Assembly: GCA_902783005.1 (NCBI GenBank)
Contig: CACZPI010000115.1
Span: 1 to 64,000, forward strand
DNA length: 64,000 nucleotides
Direction: 5' to 3'
Origin: an uncultured Ruminococcus sp.
Lineage (GTDB): Bacteria > Bacillota > Clostridia > Oscillospirales > Ruminococcaceae
Positions 45,573 through 53,749 of this stretch are shown here, one piece after another. A model generated the notes under the pieces. The model worked only from the letters and a program-made list of their open reading frames with translations. It was not told the DNA's origin and searched no databases. Numbering within the stretch: the first letter of the stretch is position 1; every line of letters begins with the position of its first letter. Made by a program: the position numbers and the translations under genes.

Positions 45573-45601
45573 ATTATAATACAAAAATGACTGCTTGTCA
45601 A
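45573..45601 (-). promoter_or_regulatory. Promoter of the HD-domain gene
   Basis: Leftward TTGACA (45601-45596), 17-base spacer, TATAAT (45578-45573): full consensus. Confidence 0.85.
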
Positions 45602-45614
45602 GTCCTGTCAGCCC

Positions 45615-45643
45615 TTGACAACATTCCGGGGATGTGCTATACT
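45615..45643 (+). promoter_or_regulatory. Promoter of the queuosine operon
   Basis: TTGACA (45615-45620), 17-base spacer, TATACT (45638-45643). It predicts a start near 45650, exactly at the first stem of the leader. Confidence 0.85.
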
Positions 45644-45649
45644 ATATTA

Positions 45650-45815
45650 TAGTACGATACGGTAACTATCACCTGTGTCGTACCCGCGCTCTGTTTTAAT
45701 CAAATACCGTCAGTTCGTTTGCACCATCCTGACGTAAAACAAAACCAGGGCTATGTGATTTTCGCAATTGCTATGCCCTTCTGCGCCGTGCAGGAGGGCA
45801 TTTTAATCGTTTTCG
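45650..45815 (+). promoter_or_regulatory. Leader RNA with pseudoknot and terminator before queD: probable preQ1-type riboswitch
   Basis: GTACGA (45652-45657) pairs with TCGTAC (45678-45683). Within its 20-base loop, ACGGTA (45659-45664) is complementary to TACCGT (45705-45710), giving an H-type pseudoknot. CGTCAG/CTGACG (45708-45713, 45729-45734) competes with it. Further on, GCCCTTCTGC (45775-45784) pairs with GCAGGAGGGC (45790-45799), then ATTTTAATCGTTTT: a terminator. AGGGC (45747-45751) could pair with GCCCT instead and prevent it. The pseudoknot, terminator and que genes suggest a preQ1 sensor; class III is known from Ruminococcaceae, but I cannot assign a class. Confidence 0.6.
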
Positions 45816-45847
45816 GTGCAGCAATCCACAATCAGGAGGTACAGAAT

Positions 45848-46273
45848 ATGTATGTACTCAAAACCTCTGCCGCCTTCGACAGTGCGCATTTTCTTGCCGG
45901 CTACAACGGCAAATGTGCCAATCTCCACGGACACCACTGGGTCATTGAGGTCGAGGCCGGGCAGGAACAGCTACAGACATCCGGCGAAAAGCGCGGCATG
46001 GTCATCGATTTCGGTGATCTGAAAAAGGCTGTGCGGGCGCTGGCCGATTCCTACGACCACGCCACGGTCTATGAAGAAGGCACGCTTCGGGAAACGACCG
46101 TCGCCGCATTCCATGAGGAGGGCTTCCGGCTGATCGCGGTTCCCTACCGGCCGACCGCGGAGAACTTCGCAAGGGCATTCTATGAGGCGCTTCTGGCGCA
46201 GGGGCTTCCGGTGCTGCGCGTCACCGTTTACGAAACGCCGGAGAACTGTGCTTCCTATGAGGTGTCGCGATGA
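45848..46273 (+). CDS. queD: 6-carboxytetrahydropterin synthase
   Basis: The 141-residue enzyme makes 6-carboxytetrahydropterin from dihydroneopterin triphosphate, the second step to queuosine. The zinc histidines are in FDSAHFL and LHGHHW, and the DYDHATVYE-like and YETPENCASY motifs complete the active site. ATG 45848 follows AGGAGGTACAGAAT. It overlaps queE by four bases. Confidence 0.95.
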   Translation: MYVLKTSAAFDSAHFLAGYNGKCANLHGHHWVIEVEAGQEQLQTSGEKRGMVIDFGDLKKAVRALADSYDHATVYEEGTLRETTVAAFHEEGFRLIAVPYRPTAENFARAFYEALLAQGLPVLRVTVYETPENCASYEVSR

Positions 46274-46941
46274 AGGATCCCTATTACCGCGTGGCAGAAT
46301 GCTTCACAAGCATCAACGGCGAAGCGCAGGCCGCCGGGGAGACAGCGCATTTCATCCGCTTCTGCGGCTGCAATCTGAATTGCTCCTACTGCGACACCCG
46401 CTGGGCCAATGCACCGGACGTAAAGCCGATGCTGCTGACGGCGGATGCACTGGCAAAGGGCGCCGTTGCCTCCGGTGCGCAGAATGTTACCCTGACCGGC
46501 GGCGAGCCGCTCCTGCAGGAGGGGATCGGCGGGCTCATCGAGCTTCTGGGTGTGATGGGATTCCGGGTGGAGATCGAAACGAACGGGAGCATTCCCATCG
46601 GGGAATTTGCCGCATTGCAGCACCGTCCCTGCTTCACACTCGACTACAAGCTCCCCGGCTCCGGAATGGAATCTGCAATGGATACCGGGAATTACCGGTA
46701 TTTACAGATGCAGGACACGGTGAAATTTGTCTCCGGCAGCATCGAAGATCTTGACCGGGCAAGGGAGATCATCACGGAATACGACCTGACGGCAAAATGC
46801 AAGGTCTACCTCTCACCGGTATTCGGGAAAATCGAACCGGCGCAGATGGTGGAATACATGCTCCGGCACCGGATGGCAGGCGTGCGGATGCAATTGCAAA
46901 TGCACAAATTCATCTGGGATCCGGAACAGAGGGGGGTGTGA
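46270..46941 (+). CDS. queE: 7-carboxy-7-deazaguanine synthase (radical SAM)
   Basis: The 223-residue radical SAM enzyme contracts the pterin ring to 7-carboxy-7-deazaguanine. The cluster motif is CNLNCSYCDT (about 36-45), and TGGEPLLQEG follows. The length is typical. It is coupled to queD and lies just before folE. Confidence 0.95.
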   Translation: MKDPYYRVAECFTSINGEAQAAGETAHFIRFCGCNLNCSYCDTRWANAPDVKPMLLTADALAKGAVASGAQNVTLTGGEPLLQEGIGGLIELLGVMGFRVEIETNGSIPIGEFAALQHRPCFTLDYKLPGSGMESAMDTGNYRYLQMQDTVKFVSGSIEDLDRAREIITEYDLTAKCKVYLSPVFGKIEPAQMVEYMLRHRMAGVRMQLQMHKFIWDPEQRGV

Positions 46942-46944
46942 AAC

Positions 46945-47505
46945 ATGATCGACAAGCAGGCAATCGAAGAGCATATCCGCGGCATTCTGATCGCGCTCGG
47001 GGAGGATCCCGACCGGGAAGGACTGCGCGAGACCCCTGACCGCGTGGCGCGGATGTATGAGGAGGTATTTGCCGGGATCGCGTACAGCAATCACGACATT
47101 GCCGAAATGTTCGGCAAGACCTTCACAGCGCCGGAGGATGCACAGACCGTTGTGGTGCGGGATATTCAGGTGTTCAGCTATTGCGAGCACCACATGGCGC
47201 TGATGTACGACATGCATGTCAATGTGGCCTACATTCCCCACGGGAAGGTCATCGGGCTGAGCAAGATCGCACGGATTTGTGATCTGGCCGCCAAGCGGCT
47301 GCAGATCCAGGAACGCCTGGGCGCGGATATTGCGGACATTATGACTGAGGCAGCACAGACGCCGGATGTGGGCGTGGTGATCTCCGGCGTACATAGCTGC
47401 ATGACGGCACGCGGCATCCGGAATACCTCGGCAAGAACCGTCACACAGACCTGGCGCGGGGCATTCCGCGACAAGCTGGAATTACAGAATCTGATACGGG
47501 AGTGA
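46945..47505 (+). CDS. folE: GTP cyclohydrolase I
   Basis: The 186-residue enzyme converts GTP to dihydroneopterin triphosphate, the shared entry to folate and queuosine. Motifs: SYCEHHMALMYDMHVNVAY with zinc ligands, and GVVISGVHSCMTARGIR. Its position inside the que operon indicates that it supplies queuosine synthesis. Confidence 0.95.
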   Translation: MIDKQAIEEHIRGILIALGEDPDREGLRETPDRVARMYEEVFAGIAYSNHDIAEMFGKTFTAPEDAQTVVVRDIQVFSYCEHHMALMYDMHVNVAYIPHGKVIGLSKIARICDLAAKRLQIQERLGADIADIMTEAAQTPDVGVVISGVHSCMTARGIRNTSARTVTQTWRGAFRDKLELQNLIRE

Positions 47506-47511
47506 TGCATC

Positions 47512-48189
47512 ATGAAGGCTTTGGTATTATGCAGCGGCGGCATTGACAGCACGACCTGTCTGGCGCTGGCCGTTGAACAGTACGGCGCGGAAAATGTCCT
47601 TGCGCTGTCGGTATCTTACGGGCAGAAGCACGACAAGGAGATCCGCTCGGCGCGGGCGGTAGCGGACTATTACGGCGTTCCCCTGCGGGAGCTGGATCTG
47701 GCAGCGCTGTTTGCTGGATCAAGCTGCACCCTGCTCAAGGGCAATGGCGGCGAGATCCCGAAGGAAAGCTACGCCGAGCAGCTCGAAAAGACCGACGGCA
47801 AGCCGGTTTCCACCTATGTACCGTTCCGCAACGGCCTGTTTCTGGCATCGGCGGCAAGCATCGCGCTTTCCAATGACTGCGGCGTGATCTATTATGGGGC
47901 GCATTCGGATGACGCGGCGGGCAATGCCTATCCGGACTGCTCGGATGCCTTCAACAAGGCAATGAATGACGCGGTCTTCATCGGCTCCGGAGAACAGCTC
48001 CGGATCGAAGCCCCCTTCGTCGGCAGGCACAAGGCGGATGTGGTCGCCGAGGGACTTCGGCTGAAGGCGCCGTATCACCTGACCTGGAGCTGCTATGAAG
48101 GCGGAGACAAGCCCTGCGGCTGCTGCGGCACCTGCATTGACCGGGCGGCAGCATTCGCGGCAAACGGCGTGGCAGACCCGGCGCTCTGA
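47512..48189 (+). CDS. queC: 7-cyano-7-deazaguanine synthase
   Basis: The 225-residue ATP-dependent enzyme makes preQ0 from the carboxy compound and ammonia. The PP-loop is LCSGGIDSTTCLALA (6-20), and the C-terminal zinc site is in CYEGGDKPCGCCGTC. It starts six bases after folE. Confidence 0.96.
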   Translation: MKALVLCSGGIDSTTCLALAVEQYGAENVLALSVSYGQKHDKEIRSARAVADYYGVPLRELDLAALFAGSSCTLLKGNGGEIPKESYAEQLEKTDGKPVSTYVPFRNGLFLASAASIALSNDCGVIYYGAHSDDAAGNAYPDCSDAFNKAMNDAVFIGSGEQLRIEAPFVGRHKADVVAEGLRLKAPYHLTWSCYEGGDKPCGCCGTCIDRAAAFAANGVADPAL

Positions 48190-48235
48190 GCCGGTCTGCT
48201 CTATACAGAAGATGACGTAAAACGGAGGGATCACT

Positions 48236-48730
48236 ATGAACACCATCGGCAAGCATATGAATATCGCCATGGGCGTGGCGCTGAGCTTCTGCCTGTCACT
48301 TGTCGGCGTCCTGACATCCGGACATTTTACAGCCGGAGCCTTCATCACGAGCTTCCTGCTGAGCACGGCCGTCAGCCTCATCATCGGCTTTTGCGTACCG
48401 CTTCGCAAGATCACGGAAAGCGCGTGCAAACACATGCAGCCCGGTACACTCAAACGCCGGTGCGCGGAGAGCCTGATCTCCGACCTGGCCTATACGCCGG
48501 TCATGACTTTGCTCATGATCCTGCTGGCATGGTTTGGCGCGGCAAGGCACGGAGGCTCCATGCCCTTCGTTCCGGCGCTGGTCAAGGCAGAGATCATCAG
48601 CCTCATCGTGGGCTTTGTACTGATATTCATTTTCCAGCCGCTCTTTCTCCGTCAGATCTTGAAGGAGAACGGCATCGGTGCGCCCCCGCAGGGACAGCCG
48701 CCGGAGCAGCCGGAAAGCAAGGAGGATTGA
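48236..48730 (+). CDS. DUF2798-like membrane protein within the que operon
   Basis: The 164-residue protein has four hydrophobic helices arranged as two similar pairs, each beginning with an S-(A/L)-V-(G/S)-like stretch ([29 protein letters not shown]), and a proline-rich polar tail. It resembles DUF2798-type proteins. It lies between queC and queF, with GGAGGGATCACT before the ATG and its stop one base before the queF ATG. A role in transport of a deazaguanine is possible, but nothing in the sequence proves it. Confidence 0.75.
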   Translation: MNTIGKHMNIAMGVALSFCLSLVGVLTSGHFTAGAFITSFLLSTAVSLIIGFCVPLRKITESACKHMQPGTLKRRCAESLISDLAYTPVMTLLMILLAWFGAARHGGSMPFVPALVKAEIISLIVGFVLIFIFQPLFLRQILKENGIGAPPQGQPPEQPESKED

Positions 48731-48731
48731 C

Positions 48732-49226
48732 ATGGAAACACGCAATAAGGAAGCCGAGGGCATGACGCTCCTTGGCAATCAGCACACCAATTACCCGACC
48801 GACTATGATCCGTCGGTGCTGGAAACCTTTGAAAACAAGCACCCCGGGCGGGAATACTTCGTCAAGTTCAACTGCCCGGAATTCACAAGCCTGTGCCCCA
48901 TCACCGGGCAGCCGGATTTTGCGGCGATCTACATTTCCTATGTGCCGCGCATCCGCATGGTAGAATCCAAATCGCTCAAGCTGTATCTGTTCAGCTTCCG
49001 CAACCACGGCGATTTCCACGAGGACTGCGTGAACATCATCATGAATGACCTGATCCGGCTCATGGATCCGTATTACATTGAGGTATGGGGAAAATTCCTG
49101 CCCCGCGGCGGCATTTCCATTGATCCGTACTGCAATTACGGCGCCCCCGGCACCAAATGGGAGCAGGTGGCCTGGGATCGTCTGACACATCACGACCTCT
49201 ACCCGGAGGCCGTCAACAACCGGTAA
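48732..49226 (+). CDS. queF: NADPH-dependent 7-cyano-7-deazaguanine reductase
   Basis: The 164-residue short-form QueF reduces preQ0 to preQ1. The catalytic cysteine is in CPITGQPDF, and [20 protein letters not shown] is the family signature with the NADPH and substrate residues. ATG 48732 follows GGAGGATTGAC. With queD, queE, folE and queC the path from GTP to preQ1 is complete; tgt and queA/queG are not in the window. Confidence 0.96.
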   Translation: METRNKEAEGMTLLGNQHTNYPTDYDPSVLETFENKHPGREYFVKFNCPEFTSLCPITGQPDFAAIYISYVPRIRMVESKSLKLYLFSFRNHGDFHEDCVNIIMNDLIRLMDPYYIEVWGKFLPRGGISIDPYCNYGAPGTKWEQVAWDRLTHHDLYPEAVNNR

Positions 49227-49241
49227 CAAGGAGGGAGCAGC

Positions 49242-49973
49242 ATGACACAGGAGCAGCATGACAAGTTACAGGAGATTTTGCAGAATGCCAGAAGTGCCGT
49301 CTTTTTCGGCGGCGCAGGCGTATCCACCGAGAGCGGCATCCCGGATTTCCGCTCGGTGGACGGACTGTACAACCAGAAGTACAAATATCCCCCGGAGACC
49401 ATTCTTTCGGCAACATTTTTCTATCGGAAGACCGTGGAATTCTACGAATTTTACCGTGACAAGATGCTCTGTCTGGATGCCAAGCCCAATGCGGCGCACA
49501 AAAAGCTCGCAGAGCTTGAGCAGAAGGGACATCTGGCGGCCATTGTGACGCAGAATATTGACGGGCTGCACCAGGCGGCAGGCAGCCGGACGGTCTATGA
49601 GCTGCACGGCTCAGTGCATCGCAATTACTGCCGGACATGCGGGAAATGCTACGATGCGAAATGGATCCTGGAATCCTCCGGGATGCCGCATTGTGAGGAG
49701 TGCGGCGGCCTGGTCAAGCCGGATGTCGTGCTTTACGAGGAAGGCCTGGACAACAGGACGATCGAAGGCGCTGTCAATGCCATTGAGCGGGCAGATGTGC
49801 TGATCGTCGGCGGCACCTCGCTGAATGTGTACCCGGCAGCGGGATTCCTGCGGTATTTCGGCGGCAAGCATCTGATCATCATGAACCGGGATGCGACCTC
49901 TGCCGACAGCAGCGCAGAGCTCATCATCCGGGACAAGATCGGTGAAGCCCTCAGCTCCATTGAGATCGAATAA
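49242..49973 (+). CDS. NAD-dependent protein deacylase (sirtuin)
   Basis: The 243-residue Sir2 protein removes acyl groups from lysines using NAD. GAGVSTESGIPDFRS (about 24-38) binds NAD, TQNIDGLH and ELHGSVH hold the catalytic His, and CRTC with CEEC bind zinc. It starts 15 bases after queF and ends the operon at a strong terminator. A link to queuosine is not implied. Confidence 0.94.
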   Translation: MTQEQHDKLQEILQNARSAVFFGGAGVSTESGIPDFRSVDGLYNQKYKYPPETILSATFFYRKTVEFYEFYRDKMLCLDAKPNAAHKKLAELEQKGHLAAIVTQNIDGLHQAAGSRTVYELHGSVHRNYCRTCGKCYDAKWILESSGMPHCEECGGLVKPDVVLYEEGLDNRTIEGAVNAIERADVLIVGGTSLNVYPAAGFLRYFGGKHLIIMNRDATSADSSAELIIRDKIGEALSSIEIE

Positions 49974-49978
49974 CGAAC

Positions 49979-50005
49979 AAGCCCCCTCGTTCCCGAGGGG
50001 GCTTT
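49979..50005. terminator. Bidirectional terminator
   Basis: AAGCCCCCTCG (49979-49989) pairs perfectly with CGAGGGGGCTT (49994-50004). It separates the convergent sirtuin and thiT genes. Confidence 0.85.
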
Positions 50006-50016
50006 GGCTTGTGGTG

Positions 50017-50598
50017 TCAATCCTTCATGAGCTTCTTGATGGCGGGCACCTTGGTCAGGGCGAATGCTGCGACTGTGGTGAGCACCAGCTCCGGGAGCAT
50101 GAATGCGCCGTTGTAGGCTGCGGAATAGATCCACGGATTCGACCATTCCTCCGGCATCCAGACGGCGAAGACCGTACCGCCGGAAATGATATGGCACAGG
50201 TAGCGCACACACAGGGCAAGGATCACGCCGCCGATAATGCCGGGCGTGCCCTTCTTGCGGAAGAGTCCTGCCAGACCGAGCGCCGTGAAGGCCAGAATGT
50301 AGTCGAACAGGAAGCAGACCACCAGCGACGTTGCGGTCAGACCCCAGGTCATGGCAGACGCAAAGTCAATGGCAAGCTGTACAAGGGCGTAGGCAAATGC
50401 CGTACCGATGCCCCAGCCGGTGCCGTAGAGAATGGCGATCATACAGATGGGGAGCATGGAAACGGGTGTCAGACTGCCGCCGAGGGGCATCTTGACGATG
50501 GTGACCATACTCAGGACGGTGGCCAGAGCGATCATGATACCGCTGGCAGCCAGCCGGACGATCTTATCGTGACTGGACAGATTGGTTGCATTGGACAT
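50017..50598 (-). CDS. thiT: Energy-coupling factor thiamine transporter S component
   Basis: The 193-residue membrane protein has six helices and the ThiT pattern: MTWG followed by LGLAGLFRKKG, a CVRYLCHIISGG segment and WSNPWIYSAAYNGAFMLPE. ThiT binds thiamine and works with a shared EcfAA'T module, absent here. The start at 50598 follows AGGAGGAATTGTT. The leader is too short for a TPP riboswitch. Confidence 0.88.
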   Translation of the reverse strand: MSNATNLSSHDKIVRLAASGIMIALATVLSMVTIVKMPLGGSLTPVSMLPICMIAILYGTGWGIGTAFAYALVQLAIDFASAMTWGLTATSLVVCFLFDYILAFTALGLAGLFRKKGTPGIIGGVILALCVRYLCHIISGGTVFAVWMPEEWSNPWIYSAAYNGAFMLPELVLTTVAAFALTKVPAIKKLMKD

Positions 50599-50654
50599 AA
50601 CAATTCCTCCTATTTGATACTTCATGCGCTGCAAACGCATATCCACAAGAAAAA

Positions 50655-50683
50655 AGTATACCACACCATAACGAATTTGTCAA
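50655..50683 (-). promoter_or_regulatory. Promoter of thiT
   Basis: Leftward TTGACA (50683-50678), 17-base spacer, TATACT (50660-50655). Confidence 0.85.
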
Positions 50684-50741
50684 GCAGTTTCGCGGGTTAT
50701 CAGCGAACTCAAAATTTTTTTGAAAAAATATGAAAAAATGC

Positions 50742-50770
50742 TTGACAAATGCTCTGATCTGTGGTATACT
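50742..50770 (+). promoter_or_regulatory. Promoter of the tRNA-Thr gene
   Basis: TTGACA (50742-50747), 17-base spacer, TATACT (50765-50770), 44 bases before the tRNA. Confidence 0.85.
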
Positions 50771-50814
50771 ATATAAGGTCGCTGAGGGAGACACCCAAAC
50801 GGCTGAATACAAAT

Positions 50815-50887
50815 GCTGATGTGGCACAGGTGGTAGCGCAACGCCTTGGTAAGGCGTAGGTCACCGGTTCGAATCCGGTCATCAGCT
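50815..50887 (+). tRNA. tRNA-Thr (anticodon GGT)
   Basis: The acceptor stem is GCTGATG/CATCAGC. The anticodon arm ACGCC-TTGGTAA-GGCGT gives anticodon GGT. The T arm is CCGGTTCGAATCCGG. It is 73 bases with discriminator T, and CCA is not encoded. Confidence 0.95.
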
Positions 50888-50890
50888 TAA

Positions 50891-50920
50891 AATCCCGATG
50901 CATCTGCATCGGGATTTTTA
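50891..50920 (+). terminator. Terminator of tRNA-Thr
   Basis: AATCCCGATGCA pairs with TGCATCGGGATT across a two-base loop and is followed by TTTATTTT. Confidence 0.88.
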
Positions 50921-50924
50921 TTTT

Positions 50925-50978
50925 ATCCGGTCATCAGCTTGAAAACCCAGAGCGACCGCATCGGGTTTTTTATTTTGC
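50925..50978 (+). repeat. Degenerate second copy of the tRNA 3' end and terminator
   Basis: ATCCGGTCATCAGCTT (50874-50889) recurs at 50925-50940, followed again by an AAACCC ... GGGTTTTTTATTTT hairpin (50942-50975). It is a tandem duplication of about 51 bases that no longer makes a tRNA. Confidence 0.8.
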
Positions 50979-51014
50979 TTGACCGGATTCGTTATCTATC
51001 AGGAGGAACCGCTC

Positions 51015-51392
51015 ATGGAACTGAAAACCATCCCCTATTCCCTGACTGTCTGCAAGGTCACATCGGCAGCGGACATTGACCTGCATGCGCCCTTCTACTT
51101 CATCGGCAAGACCGACCAGGAGCTTTCCCTTGTCTGCCGCACGGAGGACACCCCCGCGCAGACGGCTGCCCGGGAGGACGGATGGCGGGGATTCCGGATC
51201 GAAGGCGTGCTGGACTTTTCGCTGATCGGGATTCTCTCGAAGCTCACGGCGATCCTGGCCGCAGAACAGATCGGCATTTTTGCCGTGTCTACCTATAATA
51301 CAGACTACATTCTCGTCAAGGAAGCACAGTTTACTGCTGCCCTCGATGCCCTGCGTGCTGCGGGCTACACGATCACGGAGGCGGCTGCATGA
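51015..51392 (+). CDS. ACT-domain protein
   Basis: The 125-residue protein has the paired ACT fold seen in CASTOR/POLLUX-related bacterial proteins: an N-terminal LTVCKVTSAADIDL part, then GWRGFRIEGVLDFSLIGILS and IGIFAVSTYNTDYILV. These domains bind amino acids; the ligand is unknown. The start at 51015 follows AGGAGG. Four bases overlap the GNAT gene, so the two probably act together. Confidence 0.82.
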   Translation: MELKTIPYSLTVCKVTSAADIDLHAPFYFIGKTDQELSLVCRTEDTPAQTAAREDGWRGFRIEGVLDFSLIGILSKLTAILAAEQIGIFAVSTYNTDYILVKEAQFTAALDALRAAGYTITEAAA

Positions 51393-51931
51393 GGCTGCTG
51401 CTTCGCCGTGCAGAATGGAGCGACTGCCTCCGTCTGCGCAGGCTGTATCTGACGGCATTTCCGGCAGAGGAACGCGCACCGTTCTGGATGCTGTGGCACC
51501 GGCGGTCAAGGGAGACGGTGGATTTCTGGTCGATCTATGCCGACGGCACATGGGCAGGTGAGCTGTACATTGTTCACGACGGGAAGCTGTCCTATATCTT
51601 CTATTTTGCCGTGGATGACTGCCAGCGCGGCCGCGGTATCGGAAGCCTGACGCTGCTGGCACTCAGGCGGATGTATCCGGATCACCGGATCTGCCTGGCG
51701 ATCGAGCAGCTTGATCCGGATGCCCCGAATTATGCCGAGCGTGTGCGCCGCAAGCGGTTCTATGAGCGCTGCGGCTATGTGGATCTGCACAGCAAGGTGC
51801 AGGAAGGCAGCGTGGTCTATCTCCTCCTCGGCACCGGCGGCGCTGTGCAGGCAGAGGAATACGCCCATCTGATGCAGCGCTACATGGGAGAAGCCGCCAT
51901 GCGCCATGTGACCGTGGGAATGGTGGAATGA
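51389..51931 (+). CDS. GNAT-family N-acetyltransferase
   Basis: The 180-residue protein has the GNAT acetyl-CoA motif CQRGRGIGSLTLLALRR (about 78-94) and a late RKRFYERCGYV segment. The acceptor is unknown. It is translationally coupled to the ACT-domain gene, which may sense an amino acid related to its substrate. Confidence 0.88.
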   Translation: MRLLLRRAEWSDCLRLRRLYLTAFPAEERAPFWMLWHRRSRETVDFWSIYADGTWAGELYIVHDGKLSYIFYFAVDDCQRGRGIGSLTLLALRRMYPDHRICLAIEQLDPDAPNYAERVRRKRFYERCGYVDLHSKVQEGSVVYLLLGTGGAVQAEEYAHLMQRYMGEAAMRHVTVGMVE

Positions 51932-51956
51932 ACCGGTTGCACCCCCTGATAAAAGC

Positions 51957-51990
51957 AACAGCAGGAACCGCAAGGCTCCTGCTGTTTTGT
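51957..51990. terminator. Terminator between GNAT and pntB genes
   Basis: AACAGCAGGA (51957-51966) pairs with TCCTGCTGTT (51977-51986), followed by TTGTTTTT. It is best for the rightward gene. Confidence 0.85.
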
Positions 51991-52001
51991 TTTTCTGCAA
52001 A

Positions 52002-53432
52002 TCAGTCATCAAATTCCGCAACGAGCGCCGATACCGTCTGCTTGGCATCGCCGTACAGCATTACGGTATTGTCATTCGTGAACAGCGGGTTCTCGACACC
52101 GGAGAAGCCGGCGCCCTTGCCGCGCTTGAGGACGAATACCGTCCGCGCTTCAAATGCATTGATGATCGGCATGCCGTACAGCGGCGAGGTCTCATCCTCG
52201 AGCGCTGCCGGGTTGACAACGTCATTCGCACCGATGACGATGGCAACATCCGTATTGCTCATCTGCGGATTCATTTCATCCGCCGTCTTGAGCTGCTCAT
52301 ACGGCACATTCGCCTCAGCAAGCAGTACATTCATGTGACCGGGCATACGGCCTGCCACCGGATGGATCGCAAAGCTGACCTCGGCACCGTTCTCCTCGAG
52401 CTTGTCGGACAGCTCCTTGACAGCATGCTGCGCCTGTGCGACCGCCATGCCGTAGCCGGGAATGAATACCACCGAGCTTGCAGCTTCGAGGATCAGGTAG
52501 GCATCCTCCACGGAAATCGCCTTCGGCTCCTTGCCGCTGCCGGCGCCCTTCTTTGCGGAGGATCCGCCGAAGCTGCCGAACAGCAGAGAATACAGCGTGC
52601 GGTTCATCGCCTTGCACATGATGAGTGTCAGGATCAGACCGGAGGTGCCGACCAGACAGCCGGAAACGACCAGCACGGAATTGGACAGCGCCAGACCGGC
52701 AAATGCGGCAGCCAGACCGGAGAAGGCATTGAGCAGCGAGATGATGACCGGCATATCGCCTCCGCCGATGGCAACGACCATGGTAAAGCCGAGGATCAGA
52801 TAGGCTGCCGTCGTGATGATGATGCCGATGCGGCCGAGGCCTGCATCACCGGTTGCAATGCTTACCGCGTAAACGGCAACGCCGGCAAGACCGGCAAGCG
52901 CCAGGATCGCATTGATAGCATTCTTGGCCGGGATGGTGACATTCTTCTTGAAGAGCTTGCCGGACAGCTTGCCCCAGGCCACCACGGAACCGGTGAATGC
53001 AATTGCACCGATGGCAATGGTCAGGCCGAGCGTCACAGCAGAAAAGACATTGATATTCGGATCTGTCAGGTATTGTGTGAGTGCCACAAGCAGCGAGGAC
53101 AGACCGCCGAAGCCGTTGAAGAGTGCGACAAGCTGCGGCATTCCGGTCATTTCGACCTTCTTTGCCCAGACCGCACCGATCACGCCGCCGATGAGAACGG
53201 CTGCAATCGCCCAGATGTAAGCATTCTGCGCGGGGCCGTAGCTGATGGTGTCCGTGACCTCCTTTTCCAGCAGGACGGTCACAACGGCAATGAGCATGCC
53301 GACCGACGAGAGCAGATTGCCCTTGCGTGCGGTGTCCGCCTTGCCGAGGAGCTTGATGCCGCGGATGAAGAGCACCGCAGACACCATGTAGAGGACGGTC
53401 GTCAGGATGACACTGATATTTTCCCAGCTCAC
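52002..53432 (-). CDS. pntB: NAD(P) transhydrogenase subunit beta
   Basis: The 476-residue subunit has about nine membrane helices and a C-terminal NADP(H)-binding domain (FIPGYGMAVAQAQHAV, then GANDVVNPAA and RGKGAGFSGVENPLF). With the two alpha subunits it couples hydride transfer between NADH and NADP to ion movement across the membrane, mostly to supply NADPH. Four bases overlap the upstream gene. Confidence 0.96.
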   Translation of the reverse strand: MSWENISVILTTVLYMVSAVLFIRGIKLLGKADTARKGNLLSSVGMLIAVVTVLLEKEVTDTISYGPAQNAYIWAIAAVLIGGVIGAVWAKKVEMTGMPQLVALFNGFGGLSSLLVALTQYLTDPNINVFSAVTLGLTIAIGAIAFTGSVVAWGKLSGKLFKKNVTIPAKNAINAILALAGLAGVAVYAVSIATGDAGLGRIGIIITTAAYLILGFTMVVAIGGGDMPVIISLLNAFSGLAAAFAGLALSNSVLVVSGCLVGTSGLILTLIMCKAMNRTLYSLLFGSFGGSSAKKGAGSGKEPKAISVEDAYLILEAASSVVFIPGYGMAVAQAQHAVKELSDKLEENGAEVSFAIHPVAGRMPGHMNVLLAEANVPYEQLKTADEMNPQMSNTDVAIVIGANDVVNPAALEDETSPLYGMPIINAFEARTVFVLKRGKGAGFSGVENPLFTNDNTVMLYGDAKQTVSALVAEFDD

Positions 53433-53737
53433 TTCTTATCGTCCCCCTTCTTCTTGAACATGCCCAGCATACGGTCGGTGACCAGATAGCCGCCGATCAC
53501 GTTGATGGTCGCGAGGACAATGGCGATAAAGCCGAGAATATTGCTCAGCAGGCCGTCGGTGTGCAGCGCTACCGCCGTAGCGGCAATGGCACCGACGATG
53601 GTGATGCCGGAAATCGCATTCGTGCCCGACATCAGCGGGGTATGCAGCTGGCTCGGAACCTTTGAGATCAGCTCAACGCCGAGAAAACCGGAAATGACGA
53701 ATACAAATACCAGCAGCAGAATTTCTCCGATATTCAT
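53429..53737 (-). CDS. pntAB: NAD(P) transhydrogenase subunit alpha, membrane part
   Basis: The 102-residue protein has three membrane helices and matches the short second alpha subunit of split transhydrogenases (GVELISKVPSQLHTPLMSG, then NVIGGYLVTDRMLGMFKKK). It lies between the soluble alpha and the beta subunit genes. Confidence 0.95.
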   Translation of the reverse strand: MNIGEILLLVFVFVISGFLGVELISKVPSQLHTPLMSGTNAISGITIVGAIAATAVALHTDGLLSNILGFIAIVLATINVIGGYLVTDRMLGMFKKKGDDKK

Positions 53738-53749
53738 GGGGTTACCTCC

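Noticed and set aside
50599..50660. TPP riboswitch before thiT
   Set aside because: The promoter leaves a leader of only about 50 bases, too short for the riboswitch, and the conserved CUGAGA-type sequence is absent.
50925..50940. A second tRNA gene
   Set aside because: Only the last 16 bases of the tRNA are repeated; no D or anticodon arm is present.
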